The notes beneath the pieces are model-generated. The model ran no database searches. It saw only the letters and a list, made by a program, of their open reading frames with translations, and had not been told where the DNA came from. From the NCBI GenBank assembly GCA_036267975.1, contig DATAVA010000066.1:18167-82166 (forward strand): 64,000 bases of DNA, given 5' to 3'. This stretch comes from DAIDKA01 sp036267975 (GTDB taxonomy: Bacteria; Pseudomonadota; Gammaproteobacteria; Steroidobacterales; Steroidobacteraceae). A program made the position numbers and the translations under genes. Below are positions 1 through 8,223 of this stretch, one piece after another (position 1 is the stretch's first letter; each line of letters begins with the position of its first letter).

Positions 1-185
1 TGGCGGCTGCGGCTGTAGAACACCACCCGTCCGCGCGCCTGCGTCGCCGCAAGCGCCGCGGCATTCATGTATCCCAGCATGAGGACGGCGCCGGTGTCGG
101 CATCCTGGATGATGGCAGGCAGCAGGCCCGCGCCCGTGCCGAAATCCAGCCGAGACAGATCAGTGGGGTCGGACGTTACGGCCAC
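1..185 (-). CDS. hisI: Phosphoribosyl-AMP cyclohydrolase HisI (or HisIE), N-terminal part
   Basis: Partial gene cut by the window start; only about 61 N-terminal codons are visible. It hydrolyses the adenine ring of phosphoribosyl-AMP in step 3 of histidine synthesis. The visible part contains the family pattern L-D-F then, about 15 residues on, A-I-I-Q-D-A-D-T-G and V-L-M-L-G-Y-M-N, followed by V-V-F-Y-S-R-S, as in HisI proteins. I place the start at GTG (183-185), overlapping the end of hisF by 10 bases, which fits the tight packing of the operon; no in-frame ATG lies nearer. Whether a HisE pyrophosphohydrolase domain is fused cannot be seen. Confidence 0.88.
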   Translation of the reverse strand, partial: MAVTSDPTDLSRLDFGTGAGLLPAIIQDADTGAVLMLGYMNAAALAATQARGRVVFYSRSR

Positions 186-949
186 GGACGCACCTCGATG
201 CCGGCGACCAGCAGGCCGGCCTTCAGATCCCGAATGGCGATGGCGCCGGAATGGAACACACTGGCGGCGAGCGTGGCATCCACGCCGGCCTGCTCGAACG
301 CGTCGCGGAAGTGGTCCGGCAGACCCGCGCCGCCGGATGCAATCAGCGGCACGCGACAGATCCTGCGCACCGCACGCAACTGGGTGATGTCGTAACCACG
401 CCGCACGCCATCGCTGGCCATGCAGTTGAGCACGATCTCACCGGCGCCACGATCCTGGACTTCACGCACCCACGACAGCGTGTCCCGACCCGAGTCGCAC
501 GACCGGTCCGGATCACCCGTGAACTGGTAGACGCCATAGCCCTTCGGCAATGTCTGGCTGTCGATCCCGACCACCACGCACTGTGCGCCGAAGCGCTCAC
601 TCAGTTCATTGATGAGGTCGGGATTGGCCAGGGCCGGGGAATTGACCGAGACTTTTTCGGCGCCGGCATTGAGCACCGCCTCCGCATCGGCCACGGAGCG
701 GATGCCACCGGCCACGCAGAACGGGATGTCGAGCACGCGCGCGACTTTGTTTACCCAGCCGCGGTCCACCGATCGGCCTTCGGGACTTGCGGTGATGTCG
801 TAGAACACCAGCTCATCGGCGCCTTCATCGCGATAGCGGGCCGCGAGCTCCAGGATGTCGCCCACGACCTTGTGATCGCGGAAACGCACGCCCTTGACGA
901 CCTGACCGTCGCGCACATCCAGGCAGGGAATTATGCGTTTGGCAAGAAT
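176..949 (-). CDS. hisF: Imidazole glycerol phosphate synthase cyclase subunit HisF (ATT start proposed)
   Basis: Cyclase subunit of IGP synthase, working with HisH to turn PRFAR into imidazole glycerol phosphate and AICAR. The (beta-alpha)8 barrel motifs are clear: V-A-G-G-I-R-S, V-V-V-G-I-D-S and I-A-S-G-G. The first conventional start is GTG at 914-916, but it would remove the strand I-I-P-C-L-D-V and with it the catalytic Asp equivalent to Asp11. Extending in frame gives I-L-A-K-R-I-I-P-C-L-D-V, the normal HisF N-terminus, starting at ATT (947-949). There is no ATG, GTG or TTG in frame upstream, and a GAGGAG ribosome site (complement of 958-963) sits 8 bases before the ATT. Length is then 257 aa, the usual size. 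It overlaps hisA by 19 bases. Confidence 0.93.
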   Translation of the reverse strand: MLAKRIIPCLDVRDGQVVKGVRFRDHKVVGDILELAARYRDEGADELVFYDITASPEGRSVDRGWVNKVARVLDIPFCVAGGIRSVADAEAVLNAGAEKVSVNSPALANPDLINELSERFGAQCVVVGIDSQTLPKGYGVYQFTGDPDRSCDSGRDTLSWVREVQDRGAGEIVLNCMASDGVRRGYDITQLRAVRRICRVPLIASGGAGLPDHFRDAFEQAGVDATLAASVFHSGAIAIRDLKAGLLVAGIEVRPWP

Positions 950-1671
950 GGTCGCAGCTCCTCGGCGGTCATGCGCTCTTCCAGCAAGGCCTTGCCGCTG
1001 ACCGCCGCCGCCATGCCCAGTTGCGCGAGCGCCGCGAGGTCCGCGGCATCGCGCACGCCACCGGAGGCCTGCCAGGAAATCTGCGGATAGCGCCGCAGGC
1101 CTTCACGATAGAGCTCCAGACTCGGACCGGTCAGGGCGCCGTCCCGGTCGATGTCGGTGCACAGCACATGCTGCAGTCCGTGGCGCACAAAGGGTTCAAG
1201 CGCCTGCCACAGACTCGAATCGCCGCCCTGCGTCCAGCCGCGGGTGTGCACCCGCGGAACTGCGGCCGCATCGTTGCGGATGTCGAAGGCGAGACACACA
1301 CGCGCCGGTCCGAATTGATTCAGCCACCCGATCACTTGCTGCGGCTTCTCGACCGCAAGACTGCCGATGACCACGCGCGCGACGCCGTTGCGCAACAGAT
1401 CATCGATGACCGCGACGGAGCGCACGCCGCCGCCGACCTGAATCTTCACCGCGGACTGCGAGGCGAGACTGACGACAATGCTGCGATTGGCCAAGGTGCC
1501 GTCGCGGGCGCCGTCCAGATCCACGACGTGCAGCCAGGTCGCACCGATGTCGCGGTAGCGCTGCAGCAGCTCGTGCGGTTCAAACTCGTAGCGCGTTTCG
1601 GCGGCAAAGTCACCCTTGAACAGGCGCACGCAGCGCCCGTTGCGCAGATCGATGGCGGGAATCAGCAGCAC
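931..1671 (-). CDS. hisA: ProFAR isomerase HisA
   Basis: 1-(5-phosphoribosyl)-5-[(5-phosphoribosylamino)methylideneamino]imidazole-4-carboxamide isomerase, 246 aa, the normal length. The N-terminus L-L-I-P-A-I-D-L-R-N-G-R-C-V-R-L carries the catalytic Asp of the first barrel strand; V-G-G-G-V-R-S and L-C-T-D-I-D-R-D-G-A-L-T-G (second catalytic Asp region) follow, then Q-A-S-G-G-V-R. The start is GTG at 1669-1671, one base after the hisH stop, so translation is probably coupled. The homologous barrel gene hisF follows with a 19-base overlap. Confidence 0.96.
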   Translation of the reverse strand: MLLIPAIDLRNGRCVRLFKGDFAAETRYEFEPHELLQRYRDIGATWLHVVDLDGARDGTLANRSIVVSLASQSAVKIQVGGGVRSVAVIDDLLRNGVARVVIGSLAVEKPQQVIGWLNQFGPARVCLAFDIRNDAAAVPRVHTRGWTQGGDSSLWQALEPFVRHGLQHVLCTDIDRDGALTGPSLELYREGLRRYPQISWQASGGVRDAADLAALAQLGMAAAVSGKALLEERMTAEELRPFLPNA

Positions 1672-1672
1672 G

Positions 1673-2272
1673 TCAGGTGAGCCTCAGGAAGTTGGCAAGA
1701 ATGCGCGCGCCGGCCTTGGTGGAGCGCTCGGGATGAAACTGCGTGCCCCAGAAGTTGTCCTTGCGCACCACCGCGGCGATGGGCGCGCCGTATTCGGCGC
1801 TCGCCAGCGTCGCCGGGCCCAGCGGCGCGGCGTAGCTGTGCACGAAATACAGGAATTCCCCTTCGGCGACACCCTCGAGCAGCGGATCCTGCTGCACGAT
1901 GTGGAGGCGGTTCCAGCCCATGTGCGGCACCGGTCGGCCCGGCGCGGGCGTGAGCTTGCGTACGGTCTGCGGCAGCAGACACAGGCACTGCGCCGGACCT
2001 TCCTCGGACTTCGCAAACAGCAGCTGCATCCCCAGGCAGATACCCAGCACGGGCTGCTTGAGCCGTGGCAGGTGCGCCGCGACGCCGCTGGCATTCAGAC
2101 GCTGCATGGCGGCGAGCGCCGAGCCCACGCCGGGCAGCAGCACCCGCGGGGCCGCGCTGATCACCTCCAGATCGCTGGTGACTTCGGCCTGCGCACCCAG
2201 CCGCTCCAGGGCGAATTGCAATGATGCGAGGTTCGCGCCGCCGCTGTCGATGATGGCGACGTCGATCGTCAC
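1673..2272 (-). CDS. hisH: Imidazole glycerol phosphate synthase glutaminase subunit HisH
   Basis: Class I glutamine amidotransferase supplying ammonia to HisF; 199 aa. The nucleophile loop L-G-I-C-L-G-M-Q-L and the His of Q-F-H-P-E-R-S-T-K-A-G are present, giving the Cys-His-Glu triad, as is the N-terminal D-S-G-G-A-N-L. The open frame runs further upstream, but homology begins at V-T-I-D-V-A-I-I-D, a GTG (2270-2272) that overlaps the hisB TGA in a GTGA arrangement. Confidence 0.95.
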   Translation of the reverse strand: MTIDVAIIDSGGANLASLQFALERLGAQAEVTSDLEVISAAPRVLLPGVGSALAAMQRLNASGVAAHLPRLKQPVLGICLGMQLLFAKSEEGPAQCLCLLPQTVRKLTPAPGRPVPHMGWNRLHIVQQDPLLEGVAEGEFLYFVHSYAAPLGPATLASAEYGAPIAAVVRKDNFWGTQFHPERSTKAGARILANFLRLT

Positions 2273-3342
2273 AGCACGCCCTTGGTGCTGGGCAGCTCGC
2301 GCCCCTCGCGGCGGAAAGCCTGGCGCAGCGCACGGCCGGTGCCCTTGAAACACGCCTCGATCATGTGATGCGAGTTATCACCGGTGACACTGATATGGAT
2401 CGCGGCCCCGAGGCTGTCGGCCAGCGAGCGAAAGAAATGCGGCACCAGTTCGGTCGCGAGACCGCCCACTTCCTCGCGCCCGAAGCGGCCTTCGAATACC
2501 GCGAACGCGCGGCCCGAAAGATCGATGGCCACCTGGGTGCGCGCCTCATCCATGGGCAGCAGGAAACCATAGCGGTTGATGCCGAGCTTGCGCCCCAGTG
2601 CCTGGCGCAGGACTTCACCGATCGCCAGCGCACAATCCTCCACGGTGTGATGTTCGTCGACCGCCAGATCACCGCGGCAGCTGAGGGTCATCGCGAAGCC
2701 GCCGTGCTTGGCGAGCTGTTCGAGCATGTGGTCAAAGAAGCCGATGCCCGTGGCAATGCTCACCGGGGCGGTCGCATCCAGGTCCACGGCAACGGCAATG
2801 CGCGTTTCCTTGGTGACGCGTTCGAGGCTGGCGCGTCGCGCGGTCAGCTCGTGCACGATCGCCGGCCAGGTTTCAGCGGCGGTACCGCCAACACGCACCT
2901 TAAGACCGCGGATACCGAGGTTGCGCGCCAGTTCCAGGTCCGTATCGCGATCGCCGATCACCGCGCTCGCGGCCCGGTTCACCTGGCCCTCGCGCAGGAA
3001 CTCGCGCACCAGCCCGGTACGCGGCTTGCGGCAGTCACACTCCTGCGCCGCCAGGTGCGGGCAGATGAATACCTTCTCGAACTGCACGCCCTGCGAGCGG
3101 AAGGCCTCCAGGATGAACTGATGTGCCGGTTCGAAACGGGCGCTGGGATGCGCGGGAGTGCCCAGCCCGTCCTGGTTGGAGACGATGACCAGCCGATAGC
3201 CGGCAGCCACCAGCTCGTTGAGCGCCGCGAAAACGCCGGGCATGAAGCGGATCTTCTCCACAGCGTCGAGCTGCTGGTCCGCGGGCTCTTCGACCAGCGT
3301 GCCGTCATGATCGATGAAGAGAACCGGTGTCGGTGCGTTCAT
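2269..3342 (-). CDS. hisB: Bifunctional histidinol-phosphatase / imidazoleglycerol-phosphate dehydratase HisB
   Basis: Two-domain enzyme of 357 aa catalysing steps 6 and 8 of histidine synthesis. Residues about 1-165 are a HAD-type phosphatase: F-I-D-H-D-G-T-L motif, S-N-Q-D-G-L-G, the zinc-binding C-P-H then C-D-C-R-K-P, and G-D-R-D-T-D. Residues about 170-357 are the dehydratase: G-I-G-F-F-D-H-M-L, D-E-H-H-T-V-E-D and D-N-S-H-H-M-I-E, the metal-binding His clusters. This fusion is typical of Gammaproteobacteria. ATG at 3340-3342 is chosen because the upstream in-frame extension runs into hisC. It overlaps hisH by 4 bases. Confidence 0.96.
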   Translation of the reverse strand: MNAPTPVLFIDHDGTLVEEPADQQLDAVEKIRFMPGVFAALNELVAAGYRLVIVSNQDGLGTPAHPSARFEPAHQFILEAFRSQGVQFEKVFICPHLAAQECDCRKPRTGLVREFLREGQVNRAASAVIGDRDTDLELARNLGIRGLKVRVGGTAAETWPAIVHELTARRASLERVTKETRIAVAVDLDATAPVSIATGIGFFDHMLEQLAKHGGFAMTLSCRGDLAVDEHHTVEDCALAIGEVLRQALGRKLGINRYGFLLPMDEARTQVAIDLSGRAFAVFEGRFGREEVGGLATELVPHFFRSLADSLGAAIHISVTGDNSHHMIEACFKGTGRALRQAFRREGRELPSTKGVL

Positions 3343-3346
3343 GGTG

Positions 3347-4417
3347 TCACCGTGAGTCCACGAGGGCCGCGCGCAATCGCTGGTTCTGTTCCGGCGTCCC
3401 GACGGTGAGCCGCAGGGCCCGCTCCAGCGCGGGCTGGCGACGCACGTCACGTATCAGCAGGCCGGCCGCGCGCGCCTGCTCGAAGGCGCGCTGCGGGTCC
3501 TTGAATTCGACCAGCAGGAAATTCGCGGCACTGGGCCAGACCCGGACCACCGCATCGCTGGCGCGCAAGGCGGCGGCGAGCTGTTCGCGTTCGTTCTGGA
3601 TCAGGGCCACGCATTCGTGGGTGACGGCGCGCGCGACCGGTTGCAGGGCGCGCTGCACCGCCTCGACGCTCAGCTGCGCCATGTTGTAAGGCTCGATGAT
3701 CCGGCGCAGCAGCGCAATGATGTCGGCATGCGCGAGCACCACACCGCAGCGGGCGCCGGCCAGACCATAGGCCTTGGACAAGGTGCGCAGGACCACCAGC
3801 CAGGGCTGCTCGGCCAGGTGCTGCGCGCAGCTCGACACGCCCGCGAATTCGATGTAGGCCTCATCCACGACCAGCAGCGCGCGGCCCGCCAGGGCGGCGG
3901 CGAGGTCCAGGATGACCTGCTCCGGAATGAGATTGCCGGTGGGATTGTTGGGCGAGCACACGTACACGAGCTTCACGGTGGGTGTGCAGGCGGCCAGGAC
4001 CGCAGCCGCATCGTAGCCAAAGCCCTGCGTTGCGCGCAGCGGCACGCGTACCACGCCGGCGCCCTGGACCGCGGCGGCCACCGCATACATGCCGAAGGTG
4101 GGCGGGCACACCAGCACCTGGTCGGTTCCGGCGCGACAGAAGGCGCGCGTCAGAAGGTCGATGGCCTCATCGCTGCCGCGGGTCACGAGCACATTGCCCG
4201 TGGGCTGTTCATACAGGCCTGCCAGCTGCCCGACGAGGTCGCGCGGCTGCGGCTCCGGATAGCGGTTCAGCCCGGCCGTGCTCGCATCGCCGCTGCTGCG
4301 CCATGGCAGCTCATTCGCATGCAGTCGCTCCAGTGTCGGATCCCACAACGCATGTTCGTAGGGCGCGAGCGTGAGGATGTCCGGACGCGCAATCGAGGTG
4401 GGCGAAGGTGCGCTCAC
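3347..4417 (-). CDS. hisC: Histidinol-phosphate aminotransferase HisC
   Basis: PLP-dependent class I/II aminotransferase, 356 aa, converting imidazole acetol phosphate to histidinol phosphate. The N-terminal L-H-A-N-E-L-P-W, the C-S-P-N-N-P-T-G loop, V-V-D-E-A-Y-I-E-F and the PLP lysine in L-S-K-A-Y-G-L-A-G-A-R-C-G are all visible. The start is GTG at 4415-4417, which overlaps the hisD TGA (GTGA); an earlier in-frame ATG would extend into hisD without homology. hisB begins 4 bases after its stop. Confidence 0.95.
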   Translation of the reverse strand: MSAPSPTSIARPDILTLAPYEHALWDPTLERLHANELPWRSSGDASTAGLNRYPEPQPRDLVGQLAGLYEQPTGNVLVTRGSDEAIDLLTRAFCRAGTDQVLVCPPTFGMYAVAAAVQGAGVVRVPLRATQGFGYDAAAVLAACTPTVKLVYVCSPNNPTGNLIPEQVILDLAAALAGRALLVVDEAYIEFAGVSSCAQHLAEQPWLVVLRTLSKAYGLAGARCGVVLAHADIIALLRRIIEPYNMAQLSVEAVQRALQPVARAVTHECVALIQNEREQLAAALRASDAVVRVWPSAANFLLVEFKDPQRAFEQARAAGLLIRDVRRQPALERALRLTVGTPEQNQRLRAALVDSR

Positions 4418-5721
4418 GAGGGGCTCTCCAATGCGGCCAGCCGGCATTCGACCGCTGCGGCATGCGCGTCCAGTCCTTCCAGGTGCGCCAGCGTCGCCGC
4501 CACCGGACCGAGGTCGCGCAGCCCGTCGGGCGTGAGCTCCTGCACCGTGATGCGCTTGCTGAAATCCAGCAAAGACAGCCCGCTGTAGGCGCGCGCATAG
4601 CCGTAGGTCGGCAGCACGTGATTGGTGCCGGAGCAGTAATCGCCCAGCGGCTCCGGAGACCAGTCGCCGAGGAAAATCGAGCCGGCGTTGCGGATCTGGC
4701 TCAGGCAGGCGCGCGGCTCGTGGATCTGCAGCAGCAGATGTTCCGGTGCATAGTCGTTGCAGACCTGGATGGCTGTCGCGAGATCCGGCACGACGATGCA
4801 GCGGCTGGCGGCGATGGACTTCACGAGTATCGCGCGGCGCGACAATCCGGCCATCTGTCGCGTCACCTCGCTCAGCACCTGGCCGGCGAGCTGTGCCGAG
4901 GGCGTGAGCAGAATGGCCTGGGACTGCGGGTCGTGTTCGGCCTGCGCCAGCAGGTCCGCGGCCACAAAGGCCGGTCGCGCACTGTCATCGGCGATGACGA
5001 GGACTTCGGAAGGGCCGGCGGGCATGTCTACCGCGGCGCCATCCGGATCGGCGGCGACCTGTTGTTTGGCCGCGGTCACCCAGGCGTTGCCGGGACCGAA
5101 TATCTTGTCGACCTTGGGGATGGTGCGGGTGCCATACGCCAGCGCCGCGATCGCCTGGGCGCCACCGACCTTGAATACGGTGTCGATCCCGCACAGCTGC
5201 GCGGCGACCAGCACCGCCGGATTGGCGCCACCGCCGCCGGCCGGCGGCGTGCACAGCACGCGCTGCGGACACCCCGCCAGGCGCGCCGGCACCGCCAGCA
5301 TGATCACGGCGGAGGGCAGGGGCGCGGAGCCAGCCGGCACGTACAGGCCCACGGCACCGATCGCCCGCACCACGCGCTCACAACGCACCCCGGGACTGGT
5401 TTCCAATGACAGCGGCGGCAGCTGCTGGGCGGCATGGAATCTGTCGACGTTGCCGAGCGCGCGCTCCAGCGCGGCGATCTGTACCGCGGTCAGTTTCGCA
5501 CGGGCCGCGGCAAATTCCGCGGCACTGACGCTGAGGGCGTCCAGGCGCACGCCATCGAAACGCTCGGTGAGGGCCAGCAAGGCGGCATCGCCCTCGGCAC
5601 GCACCTGGCCGATGAGGCGCGCCACATCCGCGGCGATATCGGCGCGCGCGGCAAATGCCGGGCGGGCCAGCGCCGCGCGACGCTGTGCCGTATCGAGTTC
5701 CTGCCAATACAGAATGCGCAT
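4414..5721 (-). CDS. hisD: Histidinol dehydrogenase HisD
   Basis: Zn-dependent, NAD-linked four-electron dehydrogenase making histidine from histidinol; 435 aa, the normal length. Recognisable segments are G-L-Y-V-P-A-G, K-V-G-G-A-Q-A-I-A-A-L-A-Y-G-T, D-K-I-F-G-P-G-N, D-M-P-A-G-P-S-E-V-L, the Q-A-E-H-D-P region with metal and base residues, N-A-G-S-I-F-L-G and Y-C-S-G-T-N-H-V-L-P-T. The open frame extends well beyond the real start; the ATG at 5719-5721 gives M-R-I-L-Y-W and lies 2 bases after the hisG stop. Confidence 0.96.
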   Translation of the reverse strand: MRILYWQELDTAQRRAALARPAFAARADIAADVARLIGQVRAEGDAALLALTERFDGVRLDALSVSAAEFAAARAKLTAVQIAALERALGNVDRFHAAQQLPPLSLETSPGVRCERVVRAIGAVGLYVPAGSAPLPSAVIMLAVPARLAGCPQRVLCTPPAGGGGANPAVLVAAQLCGIDTVFKVGGAQAIAALAYGTRTIPKVDKIFGPGNAWVTAAKQQVAADPDGAAVDMPAGPSEVLVIADDSARPAFVAADLLAQAEHDPQSQAILLTPSAQLAGQVLSEVTRQMAGLSRRAILVKSIAASRCIVVPDLATAIQVCNDYAPEHLLLQIHEPRACLSQIRNAGSIFLGDWSPEPLGDYCSGTNHVLPTYGYARAYSGLSLLDFSKRITVQELTPDGLRDLGPVAATLAHLEGLDAHAAAVECRLAALESPS

Positions 5722-5723
5722 CG

Positions 5724-6623
5724 TCACACCAGCATCTTCTCGACCGGGAGCACCAGCATCGCACTGGCTCCGGCCTTCTTCAGACTCTCGAGGGTTTCCC
5801 AGAATACGTTCTCGCGGCATACCGCATGCACGACGACCCGGTCCGGGTGCCCTTCGAGTGGAATGATGGTGGGCGACTCGCTGCCCGGCAGCAGCAGCCG
5901 GATCTGCGGCAGCGCCGAGCGTGGGGCGTGCAGCATGATGTACTTGCTCTCCTTGACCTGCTGCACGCCATCGATGCGCATCAGCAGCCGTTCGGCCCAT
6001 TCGTCCTTGGTGGGCGCCAACGGCAGCGGCGTGCGGATCAGTACGGCGTGACTTTCCAGGACGGTGAAGACTTCGCGCAGGTGATTGGCCTGCAGCGTCG
6101 AGCCGGTCGATACCAGGTCGCACACCGCATCGGCGCGCCCCAGGCGCGGTGCAATCTCCACGGCGCCCGAGAGCACCACGATCTCCGCCGCCAGTTCATG
6201 CTGCTTCAGAAAGCGGGCGAGCATGTATGGATAGGTGGTGGCGATGCGCTTGCCCTGCAGCCACTGCGGACCGCTGAACTGCACCCCGTCGGGTACGGCC
6301 AGCGCCAGGCGGCAGCGGCCAAAATCCAGGTTGCGCACGCTCTGGAACAGCGCCGGCTGCCCGCGCGAGGCAAGTTCCAGGCGGCTCTCTTCGAGCACGT
6401 TGAGGCCCACCAGTCCGAGGTCACACACATCCTCCTGGACCAGATCCGGGATGTCGTCATCGCGCACGAACAGCACATCCAGCGGCATGTTCTCGCCAAA
6501 GCCCATCAGCTGATCCTTGCCCCGCGAGAGCTTCAGGCCGCAGCGGCTGAGCAGATCCAGGGACGGGTCGGTCAGCCGTCCGGATTTCTGGACGGCCAGT
6601 TTCAGCCGGGTGTCTTTATCCAT
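5724..6623 (-). CDS. hisG: ATP phosphoribosyltransferase HisG, long form
   Basis: First committed step of histidine synthesis (ATP + PRPP), 299 aa. This is the long, HisZ-independent type: a periplasmic-binding-protein-like catalytic part (Q-K-S-G-R-L near residue 12, R-D-D-D-I-P-D-L-V, Y-P, and the PRPP loop around D-A-V-C-D-L-V-S-T-G-S-T-L) followed by a C-terminal ACT-like regulatory domain that normally binds histidine. ATG at 6621-6623 lies inside the end of the yerC-like gene (8-base overlap), suggesting coupled translation. Feedback inhibition by histidine is expected from the family. Confidence 0.95.
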   Translation of the reverse strand: MDKDTRLKLAVQKSGRLTDPSLDLLSRCGLKLSRGKDQLMGFGENMPLDVLFVRDDDIPDLVQEDVCDLGLVGLNVLEESRLELASRGQPALFQSVRNLDFGRCRLALAVPDGVQFSGPQWLQGKRIATTYPYMLARFLKQHELAAEIVVLSGAVEIAPRLGRADAVCDLVSTGSTLQANHLREVFTVLESHAVLIRTPLPLAPTKDEWAERLLMRIDGVQQVKESKYIMLHAPRSALPQIRLLLPGSESPTIIPLEGHPDRVVVHAVCRENVFWETLESLKKAGASAMLVLPVEKMLV

Positions 6624-6969
6624 GACGGGCCGCCTCCACGCGGCGGGCCGAATCGTTGCGGCGGGAGCTGCGGGCACGCCGCAGCACCAGCGAGTAGCCG
6701 CCGTTGCCGTCGGCGAGGCAGCGCGCCACGCGACTGATGGTGGTGACACTGACGCCCGTAAGCCGGTTGATCTCGCGGTAGGGGACGCCGCGCTTCAGCC
6801 AGTCCACGACTGCCCAGCGGTCGGCCATCGCCTGGATCTCGGCCGGCGTGCACAGGTCACGAAAGAACGCCCGGCACTCATCGGCGCTGCGCAACGAGGC
6901 GACCGCGGCGAACAGGTTGCGCTCGGCCAGTGCTTCCTGGCTGGAGGACACATTGAGATGGCTTTTCAT
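6616..6969 (-). CDS. YerC/YecD-type TrpR-like DNA-binding protein
   Basis: 117-aa helix-turn-helix protein of the TrpR-related YerC/YecD family: F-F-R-D-L-C-T-P-A-E-I, A-D-R-W-A-V-V, R-E-I-N-R-L-T-G-V-S-V-T-T-I-S-R-V-A-R-C-L (the recognition helix) and a basic tail. ATG at 6967-6969 is preferred over a TTG 21 bases further out; neither has a strong ribosome site. It is the first gene of the histidine operon and overlaps hisG by 8 bases, so it is co-transcribed and probably translationally coupled. Role inferred: sensor/repressor of the operon, possibly of its own promoter. What it binds, and whether histidine or another amino acid is the ligand, cannot be read from the sequence. Confidence 0.85.
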   Translation of the reverse strand: MKSHLNVSSSQEALAERNLFAAVASLRSADECRAFFRDLCTPAEIQAMADRWAVVDWLKRGVPYREINRLTGVSVTTISRVARCLADGNGGYSLVLRRARSSRRNDSARRVEAARHG

Positions 6970-7039
6970 GGGGCTGGCGGCTCGTTTCAACGTAACAGTA
7001 CGCTAATACATTAACACAGACGGCCGCGCGCCAGAAGGC

Positions 7040-7045
7040 TATAAT
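7040..7045 (+). promoter_or_regulatory. Consensus -10 hexamer (TATAAT) directly before a MetE-like gene
   Basis: Perfect TATAAT ending 6 bases before the ATG at 7052. A start site 6-8 bases downstream would fall on or next to the ATG, so the mRNA would be leaderless. No convincing -35 hexamer sits 16-18 bases upstream. Confidence 0.55.
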
Positions 7046-7051
7046 CGGCTG

Positions 7052-8197
7052 ATGCGACTCAGTACCGCACGGATCCTCACCACCCACGTTGGCAGCATGC
7101 CCAGGCCCCCGGCGGTGGTCGAGATGCTGATGGCCCGGGAAAACCGCACCGCCTATGACCCCGCGGCGTTCGATGTCGTGATGAGCGCCGCGGTCGATGC
7201 GGTAGTGGCGCGCCAGGTGCAGGCGGGCATCGACATCGTCAGTGACGGGGAAGTGTCGAAAATCAGCTACGCGACCTACATCAAGGAGCGGCTGTCGGGC
7301 TTTGCCGGGGATCGGCCGCGGCAGATCGCCCTCGACCTGCAGCCCTATGCGGAATTCCGGGCCCGCATGGCCATTTTCGCCGGCAAGCAGGCTTTCAAGC
7401 GTCAGGCCTGCACCGGACCCATCGCGCGGGTCGACCGCGAATCCGTGCACCAGGACATCGCGCACCTGCGCGCCGCGCAGCAGCGTCATGGCTGCGCGGA
7501 GGTGTTCATGAACGCGGCCTCCCCGGGTGTGGTGGCAGCATTCCAGCCCAATGAGTACTACCCAACGCATGAGGCATACGTCGAAGCCATCGCCAACGCC
7601 ATGCGCGAGGAATACGAGGCGATCGCCGCGGCCGGCATCGTGCTGCAGATCGACTGCCCGGATCTGGCAATGGCGCAGCACACCGGTTTCCAGGATCTGA
7701 GTGAGGCGCAGTTCCTGCACCGGGCGAATTTCCACGTCGAGGCGCTCAACGAGGCGCTGCGCAATGTTGCGGCCGACCAACTGCGCATGCACGTGTGCTG
7801 GGGCAACTATGAAGGCCCGCACGACCACGACATCGACGTGGCGAAAATACTGCCGATCATCTTCAAGGCGAAACCTTCGGCCCTGCTCTTCGAGGCAGCG
7901 AATCCACGCCACGCCCACGAATGGCTCACCTGGAGTCGCGCGAAGATCCCGGACGACAAGGTGCTGGTGCCGGGCCTGCTGACCAGTACCTCGAATTATG
8001 TCGAGCACCCCGAACTCATCGCTCAGCGTATCTGCGTGTTCGCGGACATCGTGGGTCGGGAGCGGGTCCTGGCCGGTACCGATTGCGGATTCGGTACTTT
8101 TGCCGGCATCGGCAAAATGGATGCCGAAATCTCCTATGCCAAGCTGGCCTCCCTGGCCGAGGGTGCCCGGCGCGCATCCGTGCGCCTGTGGCCTTGA
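7052..8197 (+). CDS. MetE C-terminal-domain-like (cobalamin-independent methionine synthase family) protein
   Basis: 381-aa protein of the cobalamin-independent methionine synthase / UROD-like superfamily, corresponding to the C-terminal catalytic barrel of MetE without the N-terminal half. It opens with T-T-H-V-G-S-M-P-R-P, and has S-D-G-E (position about 66-69), an I-D-C-P-D-L segment, H-V-C-W-G-N and near the end G-T-D-C-G-F-G-T-F, the last three carrying candidate His/Cys/Cys zinc ligands. Such stand-alone proteins include methyltransferases and epoxyalkane:CoM-transferase relatives, so the substrate is uncertain. It lies just upstream of SAM-regulated metX-metB, which favours a methionine-related role. 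The TATAAT 6 bases upstream suggests a leaderless message. Confidence 0.85.
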   Translation: MRLSTARILTTHVGSMPRPPAVVEMLMARENRTAYDPAAFDVVMSAAVDAVVARQVQAGIDIVSDGEVSKISYATYIKERLSGFAGDRPRQIALDLQPYAEFRARMAIFAGKQAFKRQACTGPIARVDRESVHQDIAHLRAAQQRHGCAEVFMNAASPGVVAAFQPNEYYPTHEAYVEAIANAMREEYEAIAAAGIVLQIDCPDLAMAQHTGFQDLSEAQFLHRANFHVEALNEALRNVAADQLRMHVCWGNYEGPHDHDIDVAKILPIIFKAKPSALLFEAANPRHAHEWLTWSRAKIPDDKVLVPGLLTSTSNYVEHPELIAQRICVFADIVGRERVLAGTDCGFGTFAGIGKMDAEISYAKLASLAEGARRASVRLWP

Positions 8198-8223
8198 CGC
8201 TGCCGCGCGACCCCGCCTAGACT
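8194..8223 (+). promoter_or_regulatory. Predicted sigma-70 promoter of metX-metB
   Basis: TTGACG (8194-8199), an 18-base spacer, and TAGACT (8218-8223). The predicted start (about 8230) coincides with the first base of the riboswitch stem at 8231. The -35 element overlaps the stop codon (8195-8197) of the preceding gene. Confidence 0.6.
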
